A stretch of 64,000 nt of DNA from CAYLPJ01 sp964385465. GTDB taxonomy: Bacteria > Planctomycetota > Phycisphaerae > SM23-33. Location of the stretch: NCBI GenBank assembly GCA_964385465.1, contig CAYLPJ010000001.1, forward strand, positions 62,001 through 126,000, written 5' to 3'. Under the pieces are notes generated by a model. The model saw nothing but the letters and a program-made list of their open reading frames with translations, made no database searches and was not told the DNA's origin. Within the stretch, counting starts at the first letter, position 1. Each line of letters opens with the position of its first letter. The translations under genes were made by a program, and so were the position numbers. Shown one piece after another: positions 55,019-64,000 of this stretch.

Positions 55019-57001
55019 TCACTCGACGGCGACGATGTCGTGGACCTCGACGCGCGGGATGCGGACCTCGGCGATGCCGGCGTCGGCGTCCCAGGTGTGG
55101 GCCAGCGGCTCGCAGGCAGGCTGGAGGGTGACGGCTTTCGGGGGCGCGTCGAGGCGGAGGCGGAGCATCACGTCGAGGATCGGCGGGAGCTCGTCGACGA
55201 TGGCCCGCTTGTCGTAGGTCATCTCGCCGGCGCCGCGATTGACCAGGTGGATCATCCGCCGGCCGGCGTGGTCGCGGAGGACCATTTCCAGCCGTGCCGG
55301 GGCGCCGGGCAGCTCGGCCCGCCAGGGGATGCCGAGTCCGTCGATCAGCCCGGCCAGCCATCGCCGCAGCCGGGGGCTGTGGTCGTGAAGGTAGTTGCGG
55401 AAGACCGGCCCGTGCACGGCGGTGACGGTCCCGCATCCGACGTGCCTCCGGGTGGCGATCACGTGGTCGGTCGCGTTGATCTCCGGCTCGAAGCCGGCCA
55501 GGGCGGTCGCCAGCGGCTGGGCGTCTGTGCAGCGGACGGCCCGCCAGGTGCCGCTGACGCCCTCGGCCTCGCCGCCGACGGGCAGGTAGACGCTGCCCCA
55601 GCCGGCAGCGGCCTTCGCGGTGAGCTCGAGCGGCTCGCCGAGCGGCTCGGCGCCGACGAGGGCGGGCAGCTCGCCCGCGGCGGCCTCGCCGGTCAGCAGC
55701 ACATGCCCCCCGCCGCGGGCGAAGGCCTCCAGCACGGCGACCAGTTCCGCCGACAGCCGCGACGCGCCCGGGACGACCACCAGCGCGTAGTCGGTCATCC
55801 GCACCAGGGCGGCGTCCTCGCAGAGCACGTCGGTCGAGCGGTGCGTCTCCAGCAGGGCGTGCAGCGCACCCTCCACGCCGTCCACCGCGCCGCCGTAGTT
55901 GAACAGCGGGTCGTTGGCTGCGTAGTAGGCCCCGACCGGATGCAGCACGGCGACGTCCGATACCGAGACGCTGCCGAACGCAAACGGCTTGCGGGCGCGG
56001 CAGAAGTCGGCGACCTCGCCGAGGATGTCGTGGTGCCACTCGACCAGCCGCCCGGTCCGCTCGGGCTTGTCGTAGACCATCACCGCCCCGCCGAGCGCGA
56101 CGACCTCGGCGACCTCCTGGCAGAGGTGAAGGGCGGTCTTGTAGACGCTTCGCCCCGTCTGCCAGTTGCGGGTGAAGCTCCAGGCCATCAGGTCCCAGCT
56201 CGGTTCGCGGGCATCGAGCAGCCGGGCCTCCAGGGCCGCGCGGTAGGCGCCGAAGTTCGGCATGTAGTCGCCGCTGAGGTAATCCACCGGCACGGCGAGG
56301 GGCTCGGGCTGGCGGATCGTGTACATCCAGTTGCTGCACACGGCGCAATCCGGCTTGCGGGCGTGGACCGCCTCGGCGTAGCGGCGGACGTGCTCGACGA
56401 ACAGCGCCCGGTGGAACGCCAGCCACGCCGGCCAGTGGTCTTCGCCCGGCCCGGCGGGGATGTCGGCGGGGTCGATGCCGATGCGCCCGGCGAACTCGGC
56501 CTTGCAGCGTTCGCACCAGCACGGCGCGGCCGCCCAGTTCTCGCCGTCGACCCAGAAGCCGTCGACGTCGTAGGTTTCGACGATCTCCAGCATCTGGGGG
56601 ATCATGAGCTGCTCGTCGTAGTCGCTGAGCGGGCAGGTGGCGCGATCGGAGGGCCGGCCCTCGGCCCCGACGCGGGCCCAGTCGGGATGCTGCTGGACGG
56701 CCCGGCAGTCCATCACGCCGGAGTAGTGCATGCCCAGGCGAATGCCCATCTCGCGGCAGACGTCGCGGTGGAGCTGGAGGCTGTCGCGGACGACGCCGGG
56801 AGAGGTCGAGCCCACGCCCGTCGGCCAGCTCGTCCAGCCGGGGTGGCCCTTGCAGTCGCACTGGATCCAGTCCGGGCGGACGCGGGCGAGGCAGTCGCGG
56901 AGGTTCTCGGCCGTCAGTTCCGAGCCGAGTGCGGTGTCGTTCTCCTGCGCGTGGAGGTCGTAATGGATCCCGAAGAACACATCGTCATGCCACCCGGTCA
57001 T
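55019..57001 (-). CDS. Cytoplasmic glycoside-hydrolase-like protein
   Basis: 660 residues without a signal peptide. ATG 57001 has AAGGA 6 nt upstream. The first ~330 residues form a TIM barrel resembling alpha-L-fucosidase-type and unclassified glycosidase-like families: G-I-H-Y near the start, D-G-F-W-V-D-G near residue 148, and a later W-S-F-T-R-N-W. The middle is a flavodoxin-like trimerisation-type domain (A-R-G-G-G-H-V-L-L-T-G), as in beta-galactosidases of GH42. A C-terminal beta sandwich follows. It probably acts on an imported oligosaccharide. It starts 19 bp after the esterase stop. Confidence 0.8.
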   Translation of the reverse strand: MTGWHDDVFFGIHYDLHAQENDTALGSELTAENLRDCLARVRPDWIQCDCKGHPGWTSWPTGVGSTSPGVVRDSLQLHRDVCREMGIRLGMHYSGVMDCRAVQQHPDWARVGAEGRPSDRATCPLSDYDEQLMIPQMLEIVETYDVDGFWVDGENWAAAPCWCERCKAEFAGRIGIDPADIPAGPGEDHWPAWLAFHRALFVEHVRRYAEAVHARKPDCAVCSNWMYTIRQPEPLAVPVDYLSGDYMPNFGAYRAALEARLLDAREPSWDLMAWSFTRNWQTGRSVYKTALHLCQEVAEVVALGGAVMVYDKPERTGRLVEWHHDILGEVADFCRARKPFAFGSVSVSDVAVLHPVGAYYAANDPLFNYGGAVDGVEGALHALLETHRSTDVLCEDAALVRMTDYALVVVPGASRLSAELVAVLEAFARGGGHVLLTGEAAAGELPALVGAEPLGEPLELTAKAAAGWGSVYLPVGGEAEGVSGTWRAVRCTDAQPLATALAGFEPEINATDHVIATRRHVGCGTVTAVHGPVFRNYLHDHSPRLRRWLAGLIDGLGIPWRAELPGAPARLEMVLRDHAGRRMIHLVNRGAGEMTYDKRAIVDELPPILDVMLRLRLDAPPKAVTLQPACEPLAHTWDADAGIAEVRIPRVEVHDIVAVE

Positions 57002-57020
57002 CGCGCGGTCCTTTCGCGGC

Positions 57021-57983
57021 TCACAGCCCCATGAGGAACTGGTAGATCAGGTCGCCGTTGCCCTTGAGGTCCTCGTGGGCGAAGTCCGGGTAGACCCACA
57101 GGGCCTTCTTCGAGGCGATCTTGTTGTAGGCGGCGAACTGCGTCGAGGGCGGGCAGATGGTGTCCCGCAGTCCGACGGCCATGCGCACCTCGGCCTCGAT
57201 CCGCCGGACGAGGTACTGCACGTCGACATAGCCAAGTCGCGTGAAGACCTCCTCCTCGCGCTGGTGGCGAGGGTCGAAGCGGCGGAACCACTCGCGGAGC
57301 TCGGCGTAGGCGGCCTGGTCCTGGTCCATGTCCCAGACGCGCTGGTAGTCGCAGAGGAACGGGAAGACCGGCGCGGCAAGCTTGATCCGCGGCTCCAGGG
57401 ACGCGCAGGCCAGCGTGAGCCCGCCGCCCTGGCTGCCGCCGGTGGCGCCGACGCGCCCGGCGTCCACGTCGTCCATGTCCATCACGATCCGGGCCAGCTC
57501 GGCGGTGTCCAGGAAGATCTGCCGGTACAGCAGCTTCTCCGGCGCGTCGCCGAGGCCGCGGACGATGTGCCCGCGCAGCGTGTTGCCCCGGACCCCGCCG
57601 ACGTCCTCGCTGAGCCCGCCCTGCCCGCGGCAGTCCAGGGCGGCGACGGTGTACCCGGCGGCCACGTAGCCCAGCTTGCCCTGCCAGTCGCCGCTGTCCC
57701 CGCTGTAGCCGTGGAACATCACCACGGCGGGGTGCGAACCGGCGGCGTCCCTCGGGCGCAGCAGCTTGGCGTGGACCCTGGCCCCCCCGACGCCGGTGAA
57801 GTACAGGTGCGAGCACTCGGCGAAGGGGACCTGGAAGTCGGCGGGCGCGATCTCGACGGCCGGGTCGGTCGCGCGCATCTCGTCGAGGGCGGCGTCCCAG
57901 AATTCGTCGAAATCCGCCGGGCGGGGGTTGGTGCCCTGGTAGGTCTGCAGGGCGTCCCAAGAGAGGTCGAACGTCAGCGGCAT
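57021..57983 (-). CDS. Acetyl xylan esterase (CE7 family)
   Basis: 320 residues, the exact size of CE7 enzymes, which remove acetyl groups from xylo-oligosaccharides and cephalosporin-like substrates. The triad is Ser184 (G-G-S-Q-G-G), Asp274 (L-R-D-T-I-C-P-P) and His303 (F-A-H-E). The R-G-Q-G-G motif is at 119-123. ATG 57983 has GGAGA 7 nt upstream; the open frame goes 13 codons further. No signal peptide, so it is cytoplasmic. It leads the minus-strand glycan operon. Confidence 0.95.
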   Translation of the reverse strand: MPLTFDLSWDALQTYQGTNPRPADFDEFWDAALDEMRATDPAVEIAPADFQVPFAECSHLYFTGVGGARVHAKLLRPRDAAGSHPAVVMFHGYSGDSGDWQGKLGYVAAGYTVAALDCRGQGGLSEDVGGVRGNTLRGHIVRGLGDAPEKLLYRQIFLDTAELARIVMDMDDVDAGRVGATGGSQGGGLTLACASLEPRIKLAAPVFPFLCDYQRVWDMDQDQAAYAELREWFRRFDPRHQREEEVFTRLGYVDVQYLVRRIEAEVRMAVGLRDTICPPSTQFAAYNKIASKKALWVYPDFAHEDLKGNGDLIYQFLMGL

Positions 57984-58069
57984 GGATGGTCTCCTGAGTT
58001 GCGGCGGTTGAACGTGCCGCACAGCCTACGCGCCGGCTCGGCCGCGGGCAAGCGGTCGCCGGGGCGCCC

Positions 58070-61000
58070 TCAGCGGGCGTCCGTCGCCGAGCTCCCCCAG
58101 TGACTCAGCATCCGGCGGAGGTGCGTCAGGCGCAGGTCGGGCAGGGGCGACGCCATGTCGAGCGCGTCGAGCGCGGCGGGCGCGGACGGTCGGCCGAGCC
58201 CGGCCGGGCCGGGCTCGGGGCGGGCGTGTGCGGGGGGCAAGGGCATCCTGGCCAGCAGGGCCTGGCGCCCGGGGACGGCGCGGGCGACGGGTGCCGGCGG
58301 CGCGGTTTCGGCGGGGGTCGTGACCGGCGGAGTCCTGCCGGCGGCGAATGCCCGCGGCGTGGGCGGGGGGACGCTGCGCGTGTGGGCCCCGGAGGGCAAC
58401 TCGGTGAGGACCTCGACCAGCCACAGGGCGCCGAAGGGCTCGCTGAGGTGGTCGGAGGCGATCTGCTCGTCGGCGAGGCTGACGCGCCCGTCGCGGTTGA
58501 AATCCGCCGGGTCGGTGATGGCGGCGGCGTCGGTCGCGGCCGCCCGGACGCCGGCGAGGTCGGCGGCGTCGATGACCGTATTCCTCGCGGCGTTGCCGGT
58601 CTCGCCGACGGCGTTGCCGAAGTAGAACACGTCGTCATCGGCCAGACCGGTCGCGGAGGTGGCGCGGACGGTGACCTCCAGCCAGGCGTCGCGGACCGCC
58701 CCGTCGGGGAAGCGGATCGTGATCCGGTCGCTGCCGCCGGCGCCCTCGCCGGGGCGGACGGTCACGTCCGTCGGCTGGGGCCCGGCCGGCCAGGACGCCA
58801 CGTCGTTGCCCGTGCCCACGCGAAAGGCCAGGTCGGCGGCGGGGTCCAGCGAGGCCGACGCCAGCCTCGCCACGTCCACGATCACGCCGTTGAGCCCGCG
58901 GACGTAGCTGGTGTAGTTGGCGAACCCGGCCGCACCGCCAGGCAGCAGGGCGTGCTTGTCCGGCGCGACGGCGGCGTCCGCCCCGCCGTCGGCCGCCCAC
59001 GACGACCCGCCGTAGAAGACGTGCCTGCCCACCACCTCCGCCGGGTCCGGCACGGTCAGCGTGACGGTCGCCACGTTGCCGTGCTCGCGCCCGTCCCACG
59101 GGCGGTAGGTGAAGCGGTCCTCCCCGGCGAAGCCGGCATCCGGGACGTACGTGAACGAGCCGTCCCCCGCCAGCACCAACTGCCCGTGGTCGCACCCCGC
59201 CAGCAGTTCGGCGGTCAGCGCGGCCGGGCCCCCGTCGGGATCGGCATCCCCGGCCAGCACGCCGGAGGCGGTGTCGACGGCGAGCTCGCGCGAGGTGTCC
59301 ACGGCGTAGGCGTCGTCGTCGGCGACCGGGGCGTCGTTGTGCAGCCGGGCGACCTGTTGGGGCGACAGCGCCCGCCCGAAGATGCGGACGTCGTCGATCC
59401 GCCCGCGCCAGCCCTGCCCGCTCTTGCAGCCCTGGCCGATCAACAGCGTGGTGGCGCCGAGGATCACGCCATCCAGCGGGCCCTCGTCCCAGGCGAAGGG
59501 GCGGGCGACGCCGTCGACGTAAAGCGTCGCGGCTTGCCCGGCCGACCACGTGACGGCCAGGTGCTGCCAGCCGGTCGTCTGGAGCCCTCCGGGGCCCTCG
59601 GCGGCGTGGACGTCGTCGCTGGTCCGGACGTACAGCTTGACGGTCTCCTGCGAGCCGCTTCGGAAGCCGTCGGCATCGTACCGGAGGTTCACGCACTGGC
59701 TGTCGCCGGGCGGGCGGGTGGTCAGCAGCCCGGCGTCCGTGCCGATTCCGCCCGCATCGGATCGCACCCACATCGCCAGCGTCAGTTCGTCCAGCCCGTT
59801 GAGCCAGGCCGGGCCCTCGGCGGCCTCGACGGCGTCGTTGCCGTCGAACCGCAGCGCCCCGCCATGTCGGCCGGCGGGGTCCCAGGCGGCGCCCTGCACG
59901 GCGGCGTCGCGCCCGAAGCCGCTGTCGTCGGCGGCCACCGTGCCTGTGCCGTCGTCGAACGTCCACCACGCCAGCAAACCGGCGGAGTCCGCCCCGTAGG
60001 TCACCGCCAGTTCCGTCCCGGCCGGCAGGGCGTTGCCCGCGACGTCCGTCGGCCCGGCGACCGACAGCATGACCGCCGCGCCTTCGGCCAGCGGCTCGGC
60101 GAGGGCCAGGAGGACATCGCGGCCGAGCTCGTCGAGCGCAACCGACGCCACGGCCGGGCCGCCGGCGAAGCTGTAGCCCCCGACCGCCTCGGCCGACGCG
60201 GCGTCCATCGGCTCGTCGAAGGCGATCTGCACGTGCGTGTCGTCGAGGGCGACGGCGTGCCGGATGTCGGGCGGCGTGGTATCGGCTGCGAGGTCGTGTG
60301 CGAACGTCGCGTCCGGCAGGGGCGAGGGCTCGGCGCCAAGCGGGCGGTACGTCACGTCGAGATGGTGCTGCCCGTCGGCCTGAAGGTAGCGCAGGCGGAT
60401 CGCATGGGTTCCCGCGGCCAGGCCGATCCGCCCGGCGGCGGTCTGGGCTGCGGCGTTGTCCACCACCAGGTCCCCGTCGATCCACAGCAGCGCCCCGTCG
60501 TCGCTGTCGAGGGCGAACTCGTAGACGCCCTCGGCGTGCACGTCGAAGAAGCCCTCGAAGGCCATGCCGAAGTCCAGCTCCCGCTCGCGCTGGTCGCACT
60601 GGACGTCCCACGCAACGCCGGAGAAGACCGGCTCGAGCCCGTCCAGCCCGGCCGGGTCGGTCAGGCCATCGTGGTGGTGGTAGTCGAACCGCAGGCCCGG
60701 GGCCGGCTCGGCGACCGTCACGGCCGGGCGGAACGTCCCGGCGTCGGCGGCGGCGAAGTCCAGCCCGTCGGCGGCGTCTGCGCTGGCCAGGACGACCGCG
60801 TGCCCGCCCCGCGGCGCCGTGGCATACCAGCCGCCGGCCAGATCCTGGCAGAGCGTGTGCTCGCCGGGCGCCAGGCCCGGAAGGAACCATGCGCCGTCTG
60901 GGCCGCTCTGGGTGGCCGGCTCGGACGCATTGCGCACGCCGTCGCCGTCGAGGTCGGACCATACCCACCGGTCGGCGAGGCCGGCCTCGCCGTCGTCGAG

Positions 61001-64000
61001 CACGCCGTCGAGGTCGGCGTCGGCGAAGACCGTCCCGGCGGCCGAAGCCGGCAGGCAGTTGCCGAAGTCCAGCCCCGCGACGGCGTCCCCGGGGCCGAGG
61101 ACGAGTTCGCGGGCCCCGTCGGCGGGCGTGGTGGTCAGCCAGGGCGAGCCGAGCTCCTGCCGCAGCACAAACGTACCGTCGGTCACGCCAACCAGCGCGA
61201 AATGCCCCTCGGCGTCGGTCGTCGCCGCCGGCTCGCCGGCATCCCGGGTCCCGTCGCCGTCGAGGTCCAGGTACACCGTCTGGCCGCCGCGGGGCTCCTC
61301 GCCCTCCTCGGCCAGGCCGTCGCCGTCGCGGTCATGCCAGATTCGCCCGAACGCCCGGCCGTACCGCACGGGCGCGAGGTCCAGCCCGTCGCCGGCGTTG
61401 GCGTTGTTGGTCTCGTCGGTCTCGATGACTTCCCCGGCGGCGTCGATCACCACGCCGACGCGATAGTCGTTGTCCGTGTCGAACGGGTCGGCGGCGGGCA
61501 CGGCGAGGTCCAGGGCCAGTTCGACGTCGCTCCGCCCGGCCAGGCCCGCGACGCGATGCGCCTGCCCGCCGCCGGCGAGGGTGAGCGGCAGGTCCGTGCC
61601 GGGGTCGATAACCGCGTCGTCGGACAGGTAGAACCGCAGGTCGAACGCGCCGGCGTCGCTGACTCCCGCGTTGGCCAGCGTGACCGTCGCCCGCACAGTG
61701 CCGCCTCCGGCATCGAGCGAGTCCGGCGCGGCCGAGATGCCCGCGGCGTGGAGGTCCACGTAGCGGACCTCGAAGGAGGCGGCGGCGACGTCCTCGCCGG
61801 GCTCCCCGCCCGTGCCGTCGCCGTCCTGGTCCAGCGGGTTGCCCCCGGGTGCGTCGTCGAGCACGCCGGGGCCGATCGCCAACTCGTAGGCCCCCGCGTC
61901 GGTCTGCGAGCGGAAGGTCACACGCAGCGTGCGTGCATCGAGCCAGCGGAAGCCGGTGATCTCGCCGCGAAGGTCGCCCCCCGGCCCGGTGAACCAGGCG
62001 ACGTCCGCCAGCGAGAAGCCGGCGGTGTCCATGTCCTCGTCGAACGCGAACGTCGCCGCGGCGGGGGCGAAGAGCTGCCCTTGCGGCGTGGCGGTCGTCA
62101 CGGCCGGCGGGTCGACGTCCGCTTCGGTGATCGCGAACGTGCCGACGAACGCGTCCTCGCCGGCCTCGCCCGCCGTGCCGTCGACGTCCTGATCCATCGC
62201 GACGCCCACGAGGTTCGCCACGTCCGGACCGACGGTCACCGTGTACGTGCCGATCTCCGCGACGGGCTCGAAGCTCACGCGGAACGCCCGATCCCCCGTG
62301 GCCGTCACGGCGGCGATTTCGACCTCCCCGGCCGGGCCGACTATCTTCACGTCCTCGGGGCCGACCGTGCCGGCGTCCATCGCCACCTGGAACGCCACGT
62401 CCACGTGATCGACGGGCTCGTCGGTGGGTGCCGCCGGCGCCAGGCCGACGACGGCCGGGTTGTCCTGCACGCCGGTTACGACGACATCATCGAGGTTCCA
62501 GCCGCAGTAGACGATCGAGGCGTTGGTCGGCCCCATGCCCCAGCGGACGGCGACGGATTCCTGCCCGTCGGCCCATGGGGAGATGTCGATCGCACAGGCG
62601 GTCCAGGCGGCGTCGAGCGTGCTGGCCTCGTTGCTCCATGCGGTGTGCCACGTCTGCCCGTCGTTGGAGACCTGCACCACCGCCCGGTCGTAGTAGCCGG
62701 GGTGCACGCGGAGCCACCGCTGGAAATGGAGCGTCACGTCGCGGTGGCCGCGGCAGTCGAAGGCGGGCGTCGTGGCGTACTCGGCGGCCATGCCGTCGGC
62801 GTACGGGCCGTCGATGCGGTAGGCCAGCAGCGCCTCGCCGGTCGCCCCGGCCTCGGGGCCGTTGTAGTCCCCGGTCTCCGGCACGCCGTACTGCCAGCCG
62901 GGCTCCTCGGCCCCCGGCGGGTCGAGAACCCACTGCGGGTCGGCGGACATGTCGGCCGCGTAGATCACCCCCTCCGCCTGCCCGCCGGCCGGGATGGCGA
63001 ACGCCACGGAGCAGCCGCCGGCCATCGGCTGGGCGGCGAGATCCGGGATGTCGGCCCCGAGGGCCAGCTCGTACGAGCCGGGCGCGTCGACGGGCTCGAA
63101 GGCGATTTCGAGCGTCAGGTAATCCAGCCACTGAAAGCCGGTGATCCTCCCGCGGAGGTCGGCCCCGCCCGGGCCGGTGAAGGCGAGCACGTCGTCGTCG
63201 ATCGAGAAGCCGGCGGTGTCCATCGGCTCGGTGAAGGTCAGCCGCACGCGGTCGGTGCCGGCGCCCGTCTCGGCCGGCGGGAGGGCGTTCGCGACGGCCG
63301 GGGCGGCGGCGCGAGGGAAGCAGAAGCGCGTCTCGGGGTCGCCGAACAGCGTCGCGCCGAAGAACAGCCACCGGCCGCTGCCGCTGGAGCCGATCTTGCT
63401 GGACATGTCGATCTTGGCGTCGATGTGGGCGTCGCCGAGCGACAGGAGCCCCTCGCCGAAGAGGGCGTCCCAGAACTCCTCCCGCCACTGCGTGCCGCTG
63501 ATCTCCGGAATGCCCGGAGAGTACCATCCGAGGTCGGAGTTCATCATCGTCGCCACCGCGCCGCCGGCGGCGATCAGGTGGTGCTCTGCCACGGCGTCGT
63601 CTTCCTGGAACCGCCCGGCGTTGCAGCCGCCGGAGACCATCACGTAGGGGTGCGGGGCGTCCAGGGCGGCGATGCCGGCCGCGGTCAGCCCGGCGTCCTC
63701 GGTCCAGGTCGAGTGGCCGAGGTGCTCGATGAACCCCACGCCGGCGTCGATCGCGTCGACCACCGCGCCCGCGCTGTACGTGCCGTCCCGTTCGTACAGC
63801 CGCGTAGTCGAGGCGCTGTCGGGGACGACCGCCGCGTCGATGTGATCGCAGCCGTCGCCGCCCCAGGTCGGGTGGCTGTCCAGCCATTCGCCGATATACA
63901 GCCCCTCGGACGCGTAGGGGTTCGGCGTGGTCTCGTAGAGAACCGTCTTGGCGACGAACGCCGCCGCCTCCTCGGGGGTGTCCACCGGCGCGCGCCCGAC
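58070..64000 (-). CDS. Giant C25 (gingipain-like) peptidase with adhesin modules and dockerin-like end, 5' partial
   Basis: About 1976 residues are in the window; the start is beyond 64000, and the frame is open to the edge with V-G-R-A-P-V, a typical C25 motif. The peptidase part carries the catalytic pair His (H-L-G-H-S) and Cys (S-G-G-C-N-A-G). Next come three SbsA-like Ig domains with D-x-D-G-D-G-type loops, a CARDB module, two SdrD-B-like modules and a PA14 domain. A further Ig-like module, a LamG/concanavalin domain and a cadherin-like module follow. Near the C-terminus, D-F-N-R-D-G-R-V-S-L-A-D-E forms a dockerin-type calcium loop. It is secreted or surface-bound and may attack proteins or self-process. 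Confidence 0.88.
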   Translation of the reverse strand, partial: VGRAPVDTPEEAAAFVAKTVLYETTPNPYASEGLYIGEWLDSHPTWGGDGCDHIDAAVVPDSASTTRLYERDGTYSAGAVVDAIDAGVGFIEHLGHSTWTEDAGLTAAGIAALDAPHPYVMVSGGCNAGRFQEDDAVAEHHLIAAGGAVATMMNSDLGWYSPGIPEISGTQWREEFWDALFGEGLLSLGDAHIDAKIDMSSKIGSSGSGRWLFFGATLFGDPETRFCFPRAAAPAVANALPPAETGAGTDRVRLTFTEPMDTAGFSIDDDVLAFTGPGGADLRGRITGFQWLDYLTLEIAFEPVDAPGSYELALGADIPDLAAQPMAGGCSVAFAIPAGGQAEGVIYAADMSADPQWVLDPPGAEEPGWQYGVPETGDYNGPEAGATGEALLAYRIDGPYADGMAAEYATTPAFDCRGHRDVTLHFQRWLRVHPGYYDRAVVQVSNDGQTWHTAWSNEASTLDAAWTACAIDISPWADGQESVAVRWGMGPTNASIVYCGWNLDDVVVTGVQDNPAVVGLAPAAPTDEPVDHVDVAFQVAMDAGTVGPEDVKIVGPAGEVEIAAVTATGDRAFRVSFEPVAEIGTYTVTVGPDVANLVGVAMDQDVDGTAGEAGEDAFVGTFAITEADVDPPAVTTATPQGQLFAPAAATFAFDEDMDTAGFSLADVAWFTGPGGDLRGEITGFRWLDARTLRVTFRSQTDAGAYELAIGPGVLDDAPGGNPLDQDGDGTGGEPGEDVAAASFEVRYVDLHAAGISAAPDSLDAGGGTVRATVTLANAGVSDAGAFDLRFYLSDDAVIDPGTDLPLTLAGGGQAHRVAGLAGRSDVELALDLAVPAADPFDTDNDYRVGVVIDAAGEVIETDETNNANAGDGLDLAPVRYGRAFGRIWHDRDGDGLAEEGEEPRGGQTVYLDLDGDGTRDAGEPAATTDAEGHFALVGVTDGTFVLRQELGSPWLTTTPADGARELVLGPGDAVAGLDFGNCLPASAAGTVFADADLDGVLDDGEAGLADRWVWSDLDGDGVRNASEPATQSGPDGAWFLPGLAPGEHTLCQDLAGGWYATAPRGGHAVVLASADAADGLDFAAADAGTFRPAVTVAEPAPGLRFDYHHHDGLTDPAGLDGLEPVFSGVAWDVQCDQRERELDFGMAFEGFFDVHAEGVYEFALDSDDGALLWIDGDLVVDNAAAQTAAGRIGLAAGTHAIRLRYLQADGQHHLDVTYRPLGAEPSPLPDATFAHDLAADTTPPDIRHAVALDDTHVQIAFDEPMDAASAEAVGGYSFAGGPAVASVALDELGRDVLLALAEPLAEGAAVMLSVAGPTDVAGNALPAGTELAVTYGADSAGLLAWWTFDDGTGTVAADDSGFGRDAAVQGAAWDPAGRHGGALRFDGNDAVEAAEGPAWLNGLDELTLAMWVRSDAGGIGTDAGLLTTRPPGDSQCVNLRYDADGFRSGSQETVKLYVRTSDDVHAAEGPGGLQTTGWQHLAVTWSAGQAATLYVDGVARPFAWDEGPLDGVILGATTLLIGQGCKSGQGWRGRIDDVRIFGRALSPQQVARLHNDAPVADDDAYAVDTSRELAVDTASGVLAGDADPDGGPAALTAELLAGCDHGQLVLAGDGSFTYVPDAGFAGEDRFTYRPWDGREHGNVATVTLTVPDPAEVVGRHVFYGGSSWAADGGADAAVAPDKHALLPGGAAGFANYTSYVRGLNGVIVDVARLASASLDPAADLAFRVGTGNDVASWPAGPQPTDVTVRPGEGAGGSDRITIRFPDGAVRDAWLEVTVRATSATGLADDDVFYFGNAVGETGNAARNTVIDAADLAGVRAAATDAAAITDPADFNRDGRVSLADEQIASDHLSEPFGALWLVEVLTELPSGAHTRSVPPPTPRAFAAGRTPPVTTPAETAPPAPVARAVPGRQALLARMPLPPAHARPEPGPAGLGRPSAPAALDALDMASPLPDLRLTHLRRMLSHWGSSATDAR

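Noticed and set aside
54918..56861. Upstream continuation of the DUF4091 reading frame
   Set aside because: It is arginine- and proline-rich shadow sequence overlapping the real glycosidase-like gene. A good ribosome site and signal peptide are found at 54917.
1..64000. CRISPR array, rRNA, complete insertion sequence or prophage
   Set aside because: No regularly spaced short repeats, rRNA cores, transposase motifs or phage structural genes were found by reading both strands.

Overview
The window is a GC-rich (roughly 70%) bacterial scaffold that looks like Planctomycetota, probably a Phycisphaerae-type lineage from a draft or metagenome assembly. The evidence is an N-terminal LEPR-XLL motif on a giant secreted protein, a YdjY-domain protein, a dockerin-like C-terminus, DUF1080, DUF4091 and Tat-exported Gfo/Idh/MocA families, and a sulfatase. 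A 100-N gap lies at 1658-1757.

Layout. (1) 1-4134, minus: giant LEPR-XLL protein with CARDB-like repeats, running off the left edge. (2) 4326-11349, minus: secreted glycosidase-like protein, FecR-type membrane protein, murA, prmC and an isochorismatase-fold protein lacking its catalytic residues. (3) 11563-14268, plus: rph, a secreted SPOR-like protein and rdgB. (4) 25290 down to 14289, minus: a type IV pilus/type II secretion alignment and secretin block (fused PilM-PilN, PilO-like, PilP-position protein, secretin), then a terminator, a YdjY protein and a membrane protein. (5) 25506-28886: mtaB and uracil-DNA glycosylase (plus), ispG (minus), then tRNA-Arg(CCG). (6) 29295-36904: divergent Tat-exported oxidoreductases, a ThuA-DUF1080 fusion and a two-gene secreted cassette ending in a zinc ribbon. 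(7) 46532 down to 37086, minus: FAD oxidoreductase, deoC, beta-helix protein, sulfatase, PQQ-type propeller and zinc alcohol dehydrogenase, facing a plus-strand epimerase and DapA-like pair (46697-48773). (8) 48774-50910: an island of lower GC with an HTH/GAF-like gene and a small protein. (9) 57983 down to 50911, minus: CE7 esterase, glycoside-hydrolase-like protein, CBM9-DUF4091 protein and a carbohydrate-binding-like protein. (10) 58070-64000, minus: a very large C25 (gingipain-like) peptidase with adhesin domains, running off the right edge.

How the parts fit. Regions 6, 7 and 9 look like a carbohydrate-catabolic territory for sulfated or acetylated glycans: esterase, sulfatase and glycosidase-like proteins outside, oxidation and keto-sugar cleavage, then aldolase, dehydrogenase and epimerase steps. 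No SusC/D or TonB genes are present. Region 4 is a transenvelope secretin and alignment complex without its ATPase, platform or pilin genes. Several housekeeping genes (rph, uracil-DNA glycosylase, ispG, the epimerase) have a -10-like box 6-7 nt before the ATG and no Shine-Dalgarno, which suggests leaderless mRNAs. Other genes have clear GGAGG-type ribosome sites.

No CRISPR array, intact insertion sequence, rRNA or replication origin was seen.
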